A program made the position numbers and the translations under genes. Below the pieces are notes generated by a model. It saw nothing but the letters and a program-made list of their open reading frames with translations, was not told the origin of the DNA and made no database searches. Below, piece after piece: positions 42,120-50,691 of a stretch of 64,000 nucleotides of DNA. Origin of the DNA: JAFKKF01 sp035651055 (GTDB lineage Bacteria; Pseudomonadota; Alphaproteobacteria; Rhizobiales; Kaistiaceae); NCBI GenBank assembly GCA_035651055.1, contig DASRGK010000107.1, positions 1-64,000 of the forward strand, read 5' to 3'. Each line of letters begins with the position of its first letter. The first letter of the stretch is position 1.

Positions 42120-43142
42120 ATGAGCGACGAAGAACGGTCGGGAGCCGACCGACGCAATTTTCTGAAAACCTCGCTGCTGGGAACCGCTGCCGTTGCCAGT
42201 GGGATCGGCGGCCTCTTCGGCCGGTTCAATCCGTCAACCGGCGCGCTGGAAGTATCCTCGGCGCGAGCCGACACGCGGCTGAAGATGGCGTTCGTGCAGT
42301 TTCAGCCGCATACGGTTTCGACCGCGTGGGGCAAGGGGATCGCCGAGGTGCTGGCCACCCAGCAGATCGTCGACTACGACCAGCTCGACGGCCAGGCCAA
42401 ACTCGAAGTCCAAGTCAGCCTGATGGACACCCTGATCAGCCAGGGCGTCAACGTGATCTTCCTGCAGCCGGTGGACAGCGTCGGAGTTGCGCCGTCGATC
42501 GCCAAGGCGAAGCGCGCGGGCATCGCGGTCATCACGCTCAACATCGACGCTACCGAGCCGCATGCGGCCCATGTCGAGATGAACCACTATTTCGGCGCCA
42601 TGGACATCGCCAAAGCGATGGGCGACGCGATGGGCGGCAAGGGGAAAGTGGCGATCCTCAATGCCCCTCCGGGCATCATCATCCGCGACCAGCGCACGAA
42701 CGGCTTCACCGACGGCCTCAAGAAGTATCACCCGGACATCCAGGTGGTCTCCGACCAGGTCGCGGACTGGGATCGCAAGAAGGCCCAGGACGTGCTGACC
42801 ACGGTCCTTGCCGCCAACCCGGACATTACCGGCGTCTACGGCGTCAACGATTCCATGGCCTTGGGCGCCATGGACGTCGCCAAGGACAAGGGCCTCAAGC
42901 TGGTGATCTTCGGCAATGACGGCGAGAAGGCGGCGCTTGAGGCGATCGAAGCCGGCGACATGACCGGCACGCAATACACGGACGTCTTCCAGCAGGGACG
43001 CCTCGCGGCCGCGGTCGCCACGGTGTTGGCGTCCGGCGGCGTGTCGGCCAAGGCCTTCGCGTCGCAGGGTCACCTGTTGATGCCCTATATCATCGCGACC
43101 AAAGACACGGTCGGACAGATACAGCCCTCCCAGCGTTGGTAA
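42120..43142 (+). CDS. CUT2 sugar ABC transporter binding protein (Tat-type signal)
   Basis: The 340-residue RbsB-like protein has a twin-arginine-type leader (DRRNFLKTSLLGTAAVASG) and a long linker before the mature fold (LKMAFVQFQPHTVSTAWGKGIAEVL; GVNVIFLQPVDSVGVAPSI; VYGVNDSMALGAMDVAKDKG). I prefer ATG at 42120 because GGGGAGG is 8 bases upstream; ATG at 42114 is too close. A strong terminator-like hairpin follows (43155-43195), then permease, ATPase and permease. The sugar is unknown. Confidence 0.9.
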   Translation: MSDEERSGADRRNFLKTSLLGTAAVASGIGGLFGRFNPSTGALEVSSARADTRLKMAFVQFQPHTVSTAWGKGIAEVLATQQIVDYDQLDGQAKLEVQVSLMDTLISQGVNVIFLQPVDSVGVAPSIAKAKRAGIAVITLNIDATEPHAAHVEMNHYFGAMDIAKAMGDAMGGKGKVAILNAPPGIIIRDQRTNGFTDGLKKYHPDIQVVSDQVADWDRKKAQDVLTTVLAANPDITGVYGVNDSMALGAMDVAKDKGLKLVIFGNDGEKAALEAIEAGDMTGTQYTDVFQQGRLAAAVATVLASGGVSAKAFASQGHLLMPYIIATKDTVGQIQPSQRW

Positions 43143-43154
43143 AACGCTAACTTG

Positions 43155-43195
43155 CGCAGGCCGAGACGGAATGGTCTCGGCCTGCGTCTTCTTTT
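43155..43195 (+). terminator. Terminator-like hairpin between binding protein and permease
   Basis: CGCAGGCCGAGAC (43155-43167) and GTCTCGGCCTGCG (43174-43186) make a perfect 13-bp stem with a 6-base loop, followed by TCTTCTTTT. It resembles an intrinsic terminator inside the operon, which would let the binding protein be made in excess over the membrane parts. Confidence 0.7.
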
Positions 43196-43213
43196 CATGA
43201 GATATAGCGGAGC

Positions 43214-44227
43214 ATGCACGTCCGGCGCGCCACGATAGCCCTGATAGTATTCTTCGCGCTGACGATTTCGCTTTTCAGCCTCGTTGCCCCCCGTTTCGCG
43301 ACAACGAGCAACATGGAGAACCTCATGGGCGGGTTCTCCTTCATCGCCATCCTGGCGATGGGCGAGGCCTTTCCGATCCTCACGCGCGGCATCGATCTGT
43401 CAATCGGCGCCATCGTTGCGCTGGTCGGAATGGTGGTCTTCGACCTGTCGCTGATCTTTCATGTTCCCGGCTACGTCATTCTCGCGGTCGCGCTCGCCGT
43501 CGGGGCACTGGCCGGCGCGCTGAACGGCCTGCTCATCGTCGGCCTCCGATTGCAGCCGTTCATCGCAACGCTCGCGACACTCGCTACCTACCGCGGCGTC
43601 GTCTACGCCATCTCGGGCCGGCAATTGGTGCCGGGCCTCACCACCACGCCGATCGCCGACCCGTGGATCACGGGGCTCGAAACCTATTTCGACATCGGCG
43701 GAGCGCTGGGGACGGACGACTTTCTGCCGTTACCCTGGTTCCCGCTGTCCTTCTTTGTCATGCTGGCGATGCTCGCGGTGCTGTCGGTATTCCTTCTTCG
43801 CACCAAGGTCGGCCGGGATATCTACGCCGTCGGCGGCAACGCCGAGGCGGCGCGACTCGCCGGGATCAACACCGGGCGCATCATCCTTCTCGCCTACGCG
43901 CTTTCCGGCCTGTGCGCTGCCGTCGCCGCCTTGCTGCTCGTTGCCCGCCTGACAACCGCGACGGAAGCCCTCGGCTTCGGCATGGAACTGTCGGCAATTG
44001 CCGCGGCCGTCATCGGCGGCGTCAGCCTCTCCGGGGGCGTCGGTTCGGTCTTCGGTCCGGCACTCGGCGCCTTCCTGCTCGGCGCCGTGCTCCTCGGCCT
44101 GACGCTCCTCGGCATCTCGCAATACGTGCAGCAGATCATCACCGGACTGATCCTGCTCGCCGCAGTGGGATACGACCGGTTCCTCCTCATCCGCCGCCAG
44201 CGCCGGCTGGCAGCCAATGTCGCGTGA
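43214..44227 (+). CDS. CUT2 sugar ABC transporter permease
   Basis: The 337-residue RbsC-type permease has the GIDLSIGAIVAL motif, GLRLQPFIATLATL and GGVSLSGGVGSVFG. It follows the internal hairpin and precedes the tandem ATPase by 9 bases. With the permease at 45742 it would form a heterodimer. Confidence 0.92.
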   Translation: MHVRRATIALIVFFALTISLFSLVAPRFATTSNMENLMGGFSFIAILAMGEAFPILTRGIDLSIGAIVALVGMVVFDLSLIFHVPGYVILAVALAVGALAGALNGLLIVGLRLQPFIATLATLATYRGVVYAISGRQLVPGLTTTPIADPWITGLETYFDIGGALGTDDFLPLPWFPLSFFVMLAMLAVLSVFLLRTKVGRDIYAVGGNAEAARLAGINTGRIILLAYALSGLCAAVAALLLVARLTTATEALGFGMELSAIAAAVIGGVSLSGGVGSVFGPALGAFLLGAVLLGLTLLGISQYVQQIITGLILLAAVGYDRFLLIRRQRRLAANVA

Positions 44228-44236
44228 GGCCGAGAG

Positions 44237-45745
44237 ATGACGCCTCGCCTTAGCGGCACGGGACTTTCCAAGATATACGGAAACCTGCTGGCTCTGAGGG
44301 ACGCCGACATCCGCGTCATGCCAGGCGAGGTGCGCGCGCTGATCGGCTCGAACGGCGCCGGCAAATCGACGCTGGTCAAGGTGCTGACCGGCGCGATCAC
44401 CCCGACGAGCGGCACGGTCGAGATCGATGGCGAGCGGGCCCCGCTCGGCGACACGAGGGAAATGATCCGCCGCGGAGTCGCCTGCATCTACCAGCACGCC
44501 AATCTGGCGCCCTCGATGTCGGTGCTGGACAACATCTTCCTCGGCCGCCAGCCGACGCGGCGATTGGGCTTCGTCGACACGAAGCGCCAGCGCCGCGAGG
44601 CGGAGGAGCTGCTGCAGCGCCACGCCATCGAGCTCGACCTCGACGCCGCCGTCGGCGACTTGCCGACGGTGAAGCAGAAGGAGGTCGAGATCATGAAGGC
44701 GCTGGCACTGGACGCCCGCGTCATCCTCATGGACGAGCCGACCGGCTGGCTCGCAAGTTCGGAAGTCGCCAAGCTCCACAACACGATTCAGGCGCTCAAG
44801 GCGCGCGGTCTCGGGATCATCTACATCAGCCACGTTCTCGACGAGATCTTCGCTGTCTGCGACACGCTGACGATCATGCGCGACGGCGCCGTGATTGCTG
44901 AAAGCGCGGTCGCCGAAACAGACCGCCCGCGGGTCGTCCAGTTGATGGTCGGCGAGAGACTGGCCCGCGAGTCGGCACAGGCGGCCTTGCAGAAGCGCCA
45001 CCCGCGCGGCACCGGCGAGACCCGCCTCAGCGCGCGCAACCTCAGCAAGAAGGGAGTCTTCGAGGACATCACGCTCGATCTCTATGCCGGCGAGATCCTG
45101 TGCATTACCGGGCTCATCGGTTCGAAGCGGACGGAACTTGTCCGCACTCTTTTCGGCTCCGACCGCTTCGATGCCGGAACGCTCGAGGTCGACGGGCATG
45201 CCGTCTCGTTCGCGGCCCCCCGCGGCGCCATCGCCAAGGGCATCGGCTTCGTTCCCGAGGACCGGCACCGCGACGGGCTGATGCTCGACATGACGGTCAC
45301 CGAAAACCTCGCCATGGCAACGCTCGACAGCTACCGCCGGGGCGTGTTGCTGAACCGGAGCAAGATTGCCGGGGCCGGAGAGAAAGCGATCAAGAGCCTG
45401 TCCATCCAGCCCCCCGAGGGCGCCCGGCCGGTCAAGCTCCTGTCGGGCGGCAATCAGCAGAAAGTGCTTGTCGGCAAGTGGCTCAGTCGTGCGCCCCGCA
45501 TCCTCATCCTCGACGAGCCGACCGTCGGCGTTGACGTCGGGGCCAAGGCCGAGATCTACCGCATCCTGCGGCACGAGCGCGAGATCGGGGCGGCGGTGCT
45601 GATCGTCTCCTCCGACATCGAGGAGGTGATGACGATCGCCGACCGCATCGCCGTGATGGTATCGGGGCGTATCGTCGCCGTGCACGACGCCGACGCGGTC
45701 TCAAGGGACGAGATCATCCGCGAGATCGGCGGGGCGCTCCAATGA
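44237..45745 (+). CDS. CUT2 sugar ABC transporter ATPase (tandem NBDs)
   Basis: The 502-residue RbsA-like ATPase has an intact Walker A in NBD1 (GSNGAGKST) and Walker B VILMDEPTGWL, but its signature reads LPTVKQKEVEIMKAL instead of LS(G/V)xxQ. NBD2 has a relaxed Walker A (GLIGSKRTE), a good signature LSGGNQQK and Walker B ILILDEPTVGVDVGA. It lies between its two permease genes; the stop overlaps the next ATG by 4 bases. Confidence 0.92.
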   Translation: MTPRLSGTGLSKIYGNLLALRDADIRVMPGEVRALIGSNGAGKSTLVKVLTGAITPTSGTVEIDGERAPLGDTREMIRRGVACIYQHANLAPSMSVLDNIFLGRQPTRRLGFVDTKRQRREAEELLQRHAIELDLDAAVGDLPTVKQKEVEIMKALALDARVILMDEPTGWLASSEVAKLHNTIQALKARGLGIIYISHVLDEIFAVCDTLTIMRDGAVIAESAVAETDRPRVVQLMVGERLARESAQAALQKRHPRGTGETRLSARNLSKKGVFEDITLDLYAGEILCITGLIGSKRTELVRTLFGSDRFDAGTLEVDGHAVSFAAPRGAIAKGIGFVPEDRHRDGLMLDMTVTENLAMATLDSYRRGVLLNRSKIAGAGEKAIKSLSIQPPEGARPVKLLSGGNQQKVLVGKWLSRAPRILILDEPTVGVDVGAKAEIYRILRHEREIGAAVLIVSSDIEEVMTIADRIAVMVSGRIVAVHDADAVSRDEIIREIGGALQ

Positions 45746-46701
45746 GCGAGACCCGCGCGCCCGAAGCTGCGCCCGATCTCGTGCGGCATCTGGCGGCGAA
45801 CGCCCTCCCCCTCGTCATCATCATTCTGGTGGTCGGCTTCGCGCTGGCGCAACCCGCCTTCCTGAAACCGGACAACCTTATCGGCATGGTCCGTCAGGTC
45901 GCGCTGATCGGCATCATGGCGACATGCACGACCTTTGTGATCATGACCGGCGGCGTCGACCTTTCGGTCGGCCCGGTGCTCGCCCTCTCGGGACTTGCCG
46001 CGTTCTTCTTCCTCGATGCGGGCTACCCGCTCGTCATCGTCGTCGCTGCCGGCCTCGCCGTCGGCGTGCTTGTCGGGACGCTGAACGGACTGATCATCGC
46101 GCTGCTCCAACTGCCGCCGATCATCGTCACGCTTGCGACGCTGAGCATTGTCCGCGGCCTGGCACTGATTGTCGGGGGAACCGACCAGCACCTAATCTAC
46201 GACAAGCCGGCCTACACGTTCATCGGCGCCGGCACTCTCCTCGGCCTGCCGACTTCGATCTACATTTTCGCGTTCGTCTCGCTGCTCATGATCTTCGTGC
46301 AGCGACTGACACCCCTGGGGCTTCTGGTCGCCGCCATCGGCAACAACGAGCGCGCGGCGGTGCTCAGCGGCCATCGCACTCGCCTGACGAAGACGATCGT
46401 CTATGCCCTGTCCGGCCTTGGCGCCGCGATCGCCGGTATAATCCAGTCCTCGCAGGTGCACACGGCGCTGTCGACCTATGGGCCCTTCGGCACCGAACTC
46501 GACGTCATCGCGGCGGTCGTCCTCGGCGGCACGAGCATCATGGGGGGCACCGGCTCGGTGGCCAAGACCCTCCTCGGCGTGTTCTTTCTCGGCATCGTCA
46601 ACAACGGGATGAACATTCTGGACGTGTCGATCGACATCCAGTTGATCGCCAAGGGCGCGATAATTGCCGCGGCTTTGGCGGTCGCGGCCCACCGCTCCTA
46701 A
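45742..46701 (+). CDS. CUT2 sugar ABC transporter permease, second subunit
   Basis: The 319-residue permease shows GVDLSVGPVLALSG and LGGTSIMGGTGSVAKT, typical RbsC landmarks. ATGA overlap with the ATPase. It is the last gene of the operon; the next gene, the GntR regulator, converges on it. Between them, 46702-46712 and 46763-46773 are complementary 11-base GC arms with a 50-base loop. Confidence 0.92.
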   Translation: MSETRAPEAAPDLVRHLAANALPLVIIILVVGFALAQPAFLKPDNLIGMVRQVALIGIMATCTTFVIMTGGVDLSVGPVLALSGLAAFFFLDAGYPLVIVVAAGLAVGVLVGTLNGLIIALLQLPPIIVTLATLSIVRGLALIVGGTDQHLIYDKPAYTFIGAGTLLGLPTSIYIFAFVSLLMIFVQRLTPLGLLVAAIGNNERAAVLSGHRTRLTKTIVYALSGLGAAIAGIIQSSQVHTALSTYGPFGTELDVIAAVVLGGTSIMGGTGSVAKTLLGVFFLGIVNNGMNILDVSIDIQLIAKGAIIAAALAVAAHRS

Positions 46702-46800
46702 CGCGCCCGCGGGGTCTTGCTCACGCGAAGTCAGGGGCAGCGCAATATGGCCGCGGCGGAGGCCGCGGGCGCGAGGCCGAACTCGGCACCGTTACCGGGC

Positions 46801-47715
46801 CTACCGCCTGTGACTCGCCGCGTCGCCGGACGTGGACCGAATGAGGGTAACCCGGGCCGATGTAAGGTGGACCTTGCAGGCGCGCCTAACTGCGGCGATG
46901 TCCCGGGAAAACAGCGCGTCCATGTAGTCGATATGCTCCCGGAGCGCGACCTCATTGCGCTGGCGCTCGTCCTGTTTGTTCCACTGGTAGTGATAGTGAA
47001 AGATGAAGGAGATGATGTCGTAGAAGCTGTCGATGAAGCGGTTGGGCGCGGCGGCGTTGATGAGCCGATGGAACCGGCTGTCGAGATCGGAAAAGTCGTG
47101 AAAGCGGCGATCGACTTCCCGAAGAAGCGCCAGGTGCTCTCCGCGAATAGCCCGCATCCGCTCCCATAGCGGTGAGTCCGAGGGCAAAGTAGCGAACGCC
47201 CTGGCCGAGCGGAACTCGAACATTTCGCGGATTTCGAAGAGTTCCAGCGCGAAATCGGGGGTGAACCCCATAAACACCCACCCCGCATTTGGGCGCTTTT
47301 CGATCAGTCCGAAGCGCTGAAACCGATTGAGAAACTCCCGGATGCTGGTGGTCGCGAATCCGAACCGGCGCGCCAGGTCGAGTTCGTTGATCGCTGTGCC
47401 CGGACGAGCATTGTCCCGGAGCATCCATTCCATGAAACGCTGCTCAACCTGGGCCGAACGCGGAACGGTCTCGGCGTCCGAGAACTTGGTGAGCATCCTC
47501 GCCTGCCTGCCCGAGCGCACGAACCGACGTCCATCAATTCGGGAAACGGCTCCTGCTGCCTCGAACCGGTCGAGCACTTTGCGCACCGTCGTCCGACTGA
47601 CGTTCAGCCGCTCGCGCAAAACATTCTCCGAGGGCAATTCGCCGCCATCCGCCAGACGGCTGAGAAGATCGAGCCCGTCGTTGAAGGCCCGCTTGAAGAC
47701 CGTGTCCGTTTTCAT
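46801..47715 (-). CDS. GntR-family regulator with two winged-helix domains and FCD domain
   Basis: The 304-residue regulator is unusual. Residues ~10-65 form one winged helix (LPSENVLRERLNVSRTTVRKVLDRFEAAGAVSRIDG), ~88-150 a second (INELDLARRFGFATTSIREFLNRFQRFGLIEKRPNAGW), and ~152-295 an FCD effector domain (DLDSRFHRLINAA, REHIDYMDALFSRD, CKVHLTSAR). Normal FadR-type regulators have a single N-terminal HTH and about 230 residues. ATG at 47715 is followed by good family sequence; the upstream open frame is a shadow of the divergent permease. AT-rich sites at 47738-47755 and before 42120 are likely operators, so it probably controls both CUT2 transporters. Confidence 0.88.
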   Translation of the reverse strand: MKTDTVFKRAFNDGLDLLSRLADGGELPSENVLRERLNVSRTTVRKVLDRFEAAGAVSRIDGRRFVRSGRQARMLTKFSDAETVPRSAQVEQRFMEWMLRDNARPGTAINELDLARRFGFATTSIREFLNRFQRFGLIEKRPNAGWVFMGFTPDFALELFEIREMFEFRSARAFATLPSDSPLWERMRAIRGEHLALLREVDRRFHDFSDLDSRFHRLINAAAPNRFIDSFYDIISFIFHYHYQWNKQDERQRNEVALREHIDYMDALFSRDIAAVRRACKVHLTSARVTLIRSTSGDAASHRR

Positions 47716-47823
47716 CGCTTCCCTCTCCGGTACTGTCTTTTTAATCGATAAAAAACAGTTTGACCAATCTCCGCGCTGTTGGTTTTTTCTCAATAAGAAA
47801 CGTCTGGCGATGGGAAGGAACGC
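47716..47823. promoter_or_regulatory. Divergent promoter with paired AT-rich operator-like sites
   Basis: This 108-base region separates the GntR gene and a CUT2 permease. TTTTTAATCGATAAAAAA at 47738-47755, nested in ACTGT...ACAGT, is centred 32 bases before the GntR ATG. GTTTTTTCTCAATAAGAAAC at 47782-47801 is centred 32 bases before the permease TTG. Both are AT-rich near-palindromes in otherwise GC-rich DNA, and the first strongly resembles 41967-41984. Confidence 0.65.
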
Positions 47824-48864
47824 TTGGAAGAGCAAGGGTCGGCCGTCGCCGCTGCCCAAGATGGGCTGCGTCCCGGAACGGGCGTCTCCGTCGTTTCGGT
47901 AGGGCTGCGCCTGCTGAGCGCCGGCCCGCTTCTCATTCTCGCGATCCTGGTCGTCCTGATCGGGCTGACCACACCGGTTTTCATGAAGCCGGCCAACATT
48001 TCCAACATCCTTGCGCAGACCTCGGTCATCGCGATCGTCGCGCTCGGCCAGCACCTGGTGATCCTTACGCGCGGCATCGACCTGTCGGTCGGCGCCAACC
48101 TGGCCCTTGCCACGGTCGTCGGCGGTCTCCTGTTCAAGATCACCGACTCGTCGGCGGTCATCATCCTCGCCATGCTCGCCGTCGGCGTTCTGGTCGGTCT
48201 CGTCAACGGCGCCGTCTACGTGTTCGGACGGCTGCCGCACCCCTTCATCATCACCCTGGCGACGCTGAGCATCTGCCGCGGGATCGCATATTCAATCTCC
48301 GAAAGTCACACAACGATGCGCGGCGTGCCCGACCTTGTCGCCACGATCGGCGGCGGCGACCTATTAGGCATCCCCAATCCCGCGATCGTGGTCGCGGTCT
48401 GCGCCGCGCTTGTCCTCGTCATGACCAAGGCGATGGTGTGGGGTCGCTGGATCTACGCCGTGGGCGGCGCCCCGAAAGCCGCAGTCGAGATGGGCATCCC
48501 GGTCAAGTGGGTGCTGGTCTCGACCTACGTCGTGGCGGGCCTTTGCTGCGGGATCGGCGCGGTCGTACTTGCCGGCCGAACCGAATCGACCTCCCCGCTT
48601 TTCGGCAATCTTCTCGAACTGGACACGATAGCCGCGGTCATCATCGGCGGCGCCAGCTTCCTCGGCGGCCGCGGGCATGTCGGCCACGCGCTGATCGGGG
48701 CGGTGATGATCGGCGTCATACGCAACGCCCTCAACCTCAACAATGTCGATGCCTTCGTCCAGATGGTCGCGATCGGGCTCGTCATCGTGATCGCCGTCGA
48801 AGCCGACGTGCTCCGCAGCCATCTCGAATCGCGCGCGCGGGCGCTGCAGTCGAGGACGACGTGA
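47824..48864 (+). CDS. CUT2 sugar ABC transporter permease
   Basis: The 346-residue permease (GIDLSVGANLALATVVGG; GGASFLGGRGHVGHAL) starts at TTG 47824, supported by GGGAAGGA 7-14 bases upstream. The operon order here is permease, ATPase, binding protein, the reverse of the usual. The stop and the next ATG overlap by one base (TGATG). Confidence 0.9.
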   Translation: MEEQGSAVAAAQDGLRPGTGVSVVSVGLRLLSAGPLLILAILVVLIGLTTPVFMKPANISNILAQTSVIAIVALGQHLVILTRGIDLSVGANLALATVVGGLLFKITDSSAVIILAMLAVGVLVGLVNGAVYVFGRLPHPFIITLATLSICRGIAYSISESHTTMRGVPDLVATIGGGDLLGIPNPAIVVAVCAALVLVMTKAMVWGRWIYAVGGAPKAAVEMGIPVKWVLVSTYVVAGLCCGIGAVVLAGRTESTSPLFGNLLELDTIAAVIIGGASFLGGRGHVGHALIGAVMIGVIRNALNLNNVDAFVQMVAIGLVIVIAVEADVLRSHLESRARALQSRTT

Positions 48865-49622
48865 TGGACGCGCCGCTGCCCGTGCTTTCGGTCCGCAACG
48901 CGCTGAAAAGCTTCGGCGCCGTCCAGGCGCTCCGCGGCGTCAGCCTCGACGTCTATCGCGGCGAGGTGCTCGCGCTGCTCGGCGACAACGGCGCCGGCAA
49001 GTCGACGCTGGTGAAATGCATCAGTGGCGTGCATGCGCTCGACGAGGGCGAAATCGCACTCGATGGCGAGCGGACCCTGCTTCATTCGCCTTCGGCGGCG
49101 CGCCGGGCCGGTATTGAGACGGTCTACCAGGACCTTGCCCTTTTCGACAATCTGACGCCGGCCCAGAACTTCTATTGCGGACGCGAGATCGCCGGGCCGG
49201 AATGGCTGCCGCGACCGCTGCGCTTCCTCAGGAAGCGCGCCATGGATCGTGAAGCCGCCGCCATCATCGATCGGCTGAAAGTCACGCTTCCGAAGTTCGA
49301 CGCGCCGGTCGCATTGATGTCCGGAGGGCAGCGTCAGGCGATTGCCGTTGCGCGCGCGGCCGTCTTCGCCCGCAAGGTTGTCATGCTCGACGAGCCTACC
49401 GCGGCCCTCGGTCTGCGCGAGTCGCGCAAGGTGCTCGACCTGATCAAGCAGCTCAGGGCCGAGGGAAACGCCGTCATCGTGATCACGCACAACATGGAAC
49501 ACGTGGTCGAGCTTGCCGACCGCGCCGTGGTGCTGCGCCAGGGCCGCAAGGTCGGCGAACTGAAGCCCGACAAGACCAACCGTCAGCAGCTCGTGTCGAT
49601 GATCGTCGGCGCTGAGGCGTGA
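48864..49622 (+). CDS. CUT2 sugar ABC transporter ATPase, single NBD (FrcA-like)
   Basis: The 252-residue ATPase has one nucleotide-binding domain: Walker A GDNGAGKST, signature MSGGQRQAIAVARA, Walker B VVMLDEPTAALGL and the switch histidine THNMEH. It would work as a homodimer, as the fructose transporter ATPase FrcA does, unlike the tandem ATPases elsewhere in this window. ATG at 48864; the longer open frame upstream is a shadow of the permease. Confidence 0.92.
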   Translation: MDAPLPVLSVRNALKSFGAVQALRGVSLDVYRGEVLALLGDNGAGKSTLVKCISGVHALDEGEIALDGERTLLHSPSAARRAGIETVYQDLALFDNLTPAQNFYCGREIAGPEWLPRPLRFLRKRAMDREAAAIIDRLKVTLPKFDAPVALMSGGQRQAIAVARAAVFARKVVMLDEPTAALGLRESRKVLDLIKQLRAEGNAVIVITHNMEHVVELADRAVVLRQGRKVGELKPDKTNRQQLVSMIVGAEA

Positions 49623-49700
49623 AAGAGATTCGCCGTCCCCGGACGGCGATGGAGAAGGTCGGCTCGCATGGAGCCGATCGTGAAAGGGAGGATTGGGTTC

Positions 49701-50615
49701 ATGAGACTTAGCCTATCGCTGGGCGGGATCGCGCTGGCAGTTGCGCTGGCGTCCCCCGCGCTTGCGGCCGACAAGATCAAGGTCGGCTTCATCACGAAAT
49801 TTCCTGTCCCGTATTTCGCGACCATGGAAGACGCCGCGAAGGAGTGGGGGAAGGCTCACCCTGACGTCGAGATCATCTACGGTCAGGGCAAGAACAACGA
49901 CGATATCGACGGCACGATCGCGCTCATCGAGAACATGGTCGCGCAGGGCGTAAAGGGCATCGCCATCACGCCGATCGATCCGTCGATCTCCAAGAGCCTC
50001 GACAAGGCGATCGCCGCCGGGGTGAAGGTCGTCCTGATGGACAACGACATCCCCGGCTGGGAAGGTCGCTCGGCACTCGCCACGACGAACAACCGCGAAG
50101 CCGGAAAGATCGCCGGCGGCTATCTGAAGACTGTTCTCAAGGACGGCGACAAGATCGGCATCCTCGACGGCAAGCCGGAAGTCGTCCCGCTCAACGACCG
50201 GGTCGAAGGCATGCTCGAAGGTCTGAGCGGCGTGAAGGTCGATATCGTCGGACGCGGCCGCACGGCGTGCGAGCCCGACAAGGGCCAGCAGGTTGCGGAA
50301 GACATCCTCACTGCCCATCCCGAACTGAAGGCGATCTACTCGGCTTGTGGCCCGCCGGCCGCCAGCGCCGCGACCGCCATCAAGAACGCCAAGCTCGACC
50401 ACAAGGTGATCCTGGTCGGCTTCGACTTCTGTTGCGGCGAGGAAGACGCCATCGCCAAGGGCGAGGAGGACGCCTCGGTCGCCCAGTTCCCCAAGAAGAT
50501 GTCCGAGTTCGGGCTGGATGGCCTGATCAAGGCGATCAAGGGCGAACCGGTCGAGAAGCTCATCGACACCGGCGCCGCGCTTGTGACCAAGGCCAATATG
50601 GACCAGTTCAAGTAG
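49701..50615 (+). CDS. CUT2 sugar ABC transporter binding protein
   Basis: The 304-residue RbsB-like protein has a signal peptide (MRLSLSLGGIALAVALASPALAADK) and mature start IKVGFITKFPVPYFATMEDAAKEWGK. ATG at 49701 is set by GGGAGGA; the in-frame ATG at 49668 would put charged residues before the leader. Residues KNNDDIDGTIALIENMVAQGVKGIAITPIDP and VGFDFCCGEEDAI are family-like; cysteines in IYSACGPPAAS, RTACEP and FCCGEE are more numerous than usual. A stem-loop follows (50631-50661). Confidence 0.9.
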   Translation: MRLSLSLGGIALAVALASPALAADKIKVGFITKFPVPYFATMEDAAKEWGKAHPDVEIIYGQGKNNDDIDGTIALIENMVAQGVKGIAITPIDPSISKSLDKAIAAGVKVVLMDNDIPGWEGRSALATTNNREAGKIAGGYLKTVLKDGDKIGILDGKPEVVPLNDRVEGMLEGLSGVKVDIVGRGRTACEPDKGQQVAEDILTAHPELKAIYSACGPPAASAATAIKNAKLDHKVILVGFDFCCGEEDAIAKGEEDASVAQFPKKMSEFGLDGLIKAIKGEPVEKLIDTGAALVTKANMDQFK

Positions 50616-50630
50616 CAGCCGGCGACTGCT

Positions 50631-50661
50631 CCGGGGGCCGGTTTCCCTGTCCGGCCCTCGG
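50631..50661 (+). other. Stem-loop after binding-protein gene
   Basis: CCGGGGGCCGG (50631-50641) and CCGGCCCTCGG (50651-50661) form an 11-bp stem with one G-T pair and a 9-base loop. It lies between the CUT2 operon end and the dehydrogenase gene, so it may be a terminator although only CTTTG follows. Confidence 0.55.
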
Positions 50662-50691
50662 AGGCTTTGACCGCCGTCGGAACAATCCTCC

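Noticed and set aside
43730..45685. A 651-codon open frame on the minus strand
   Set aside because: It is antisense to the permease and tandem ATPase genes and has no motif of its own.
46702..46773. CGCGCCCGCGG and CCGCGGGCGCG as a bidirectional terminator
   Set aside because: Arms match perfectly, but the 50-base loop and lack of T-runs make it a weak case; it is mentioned only beside the permease.
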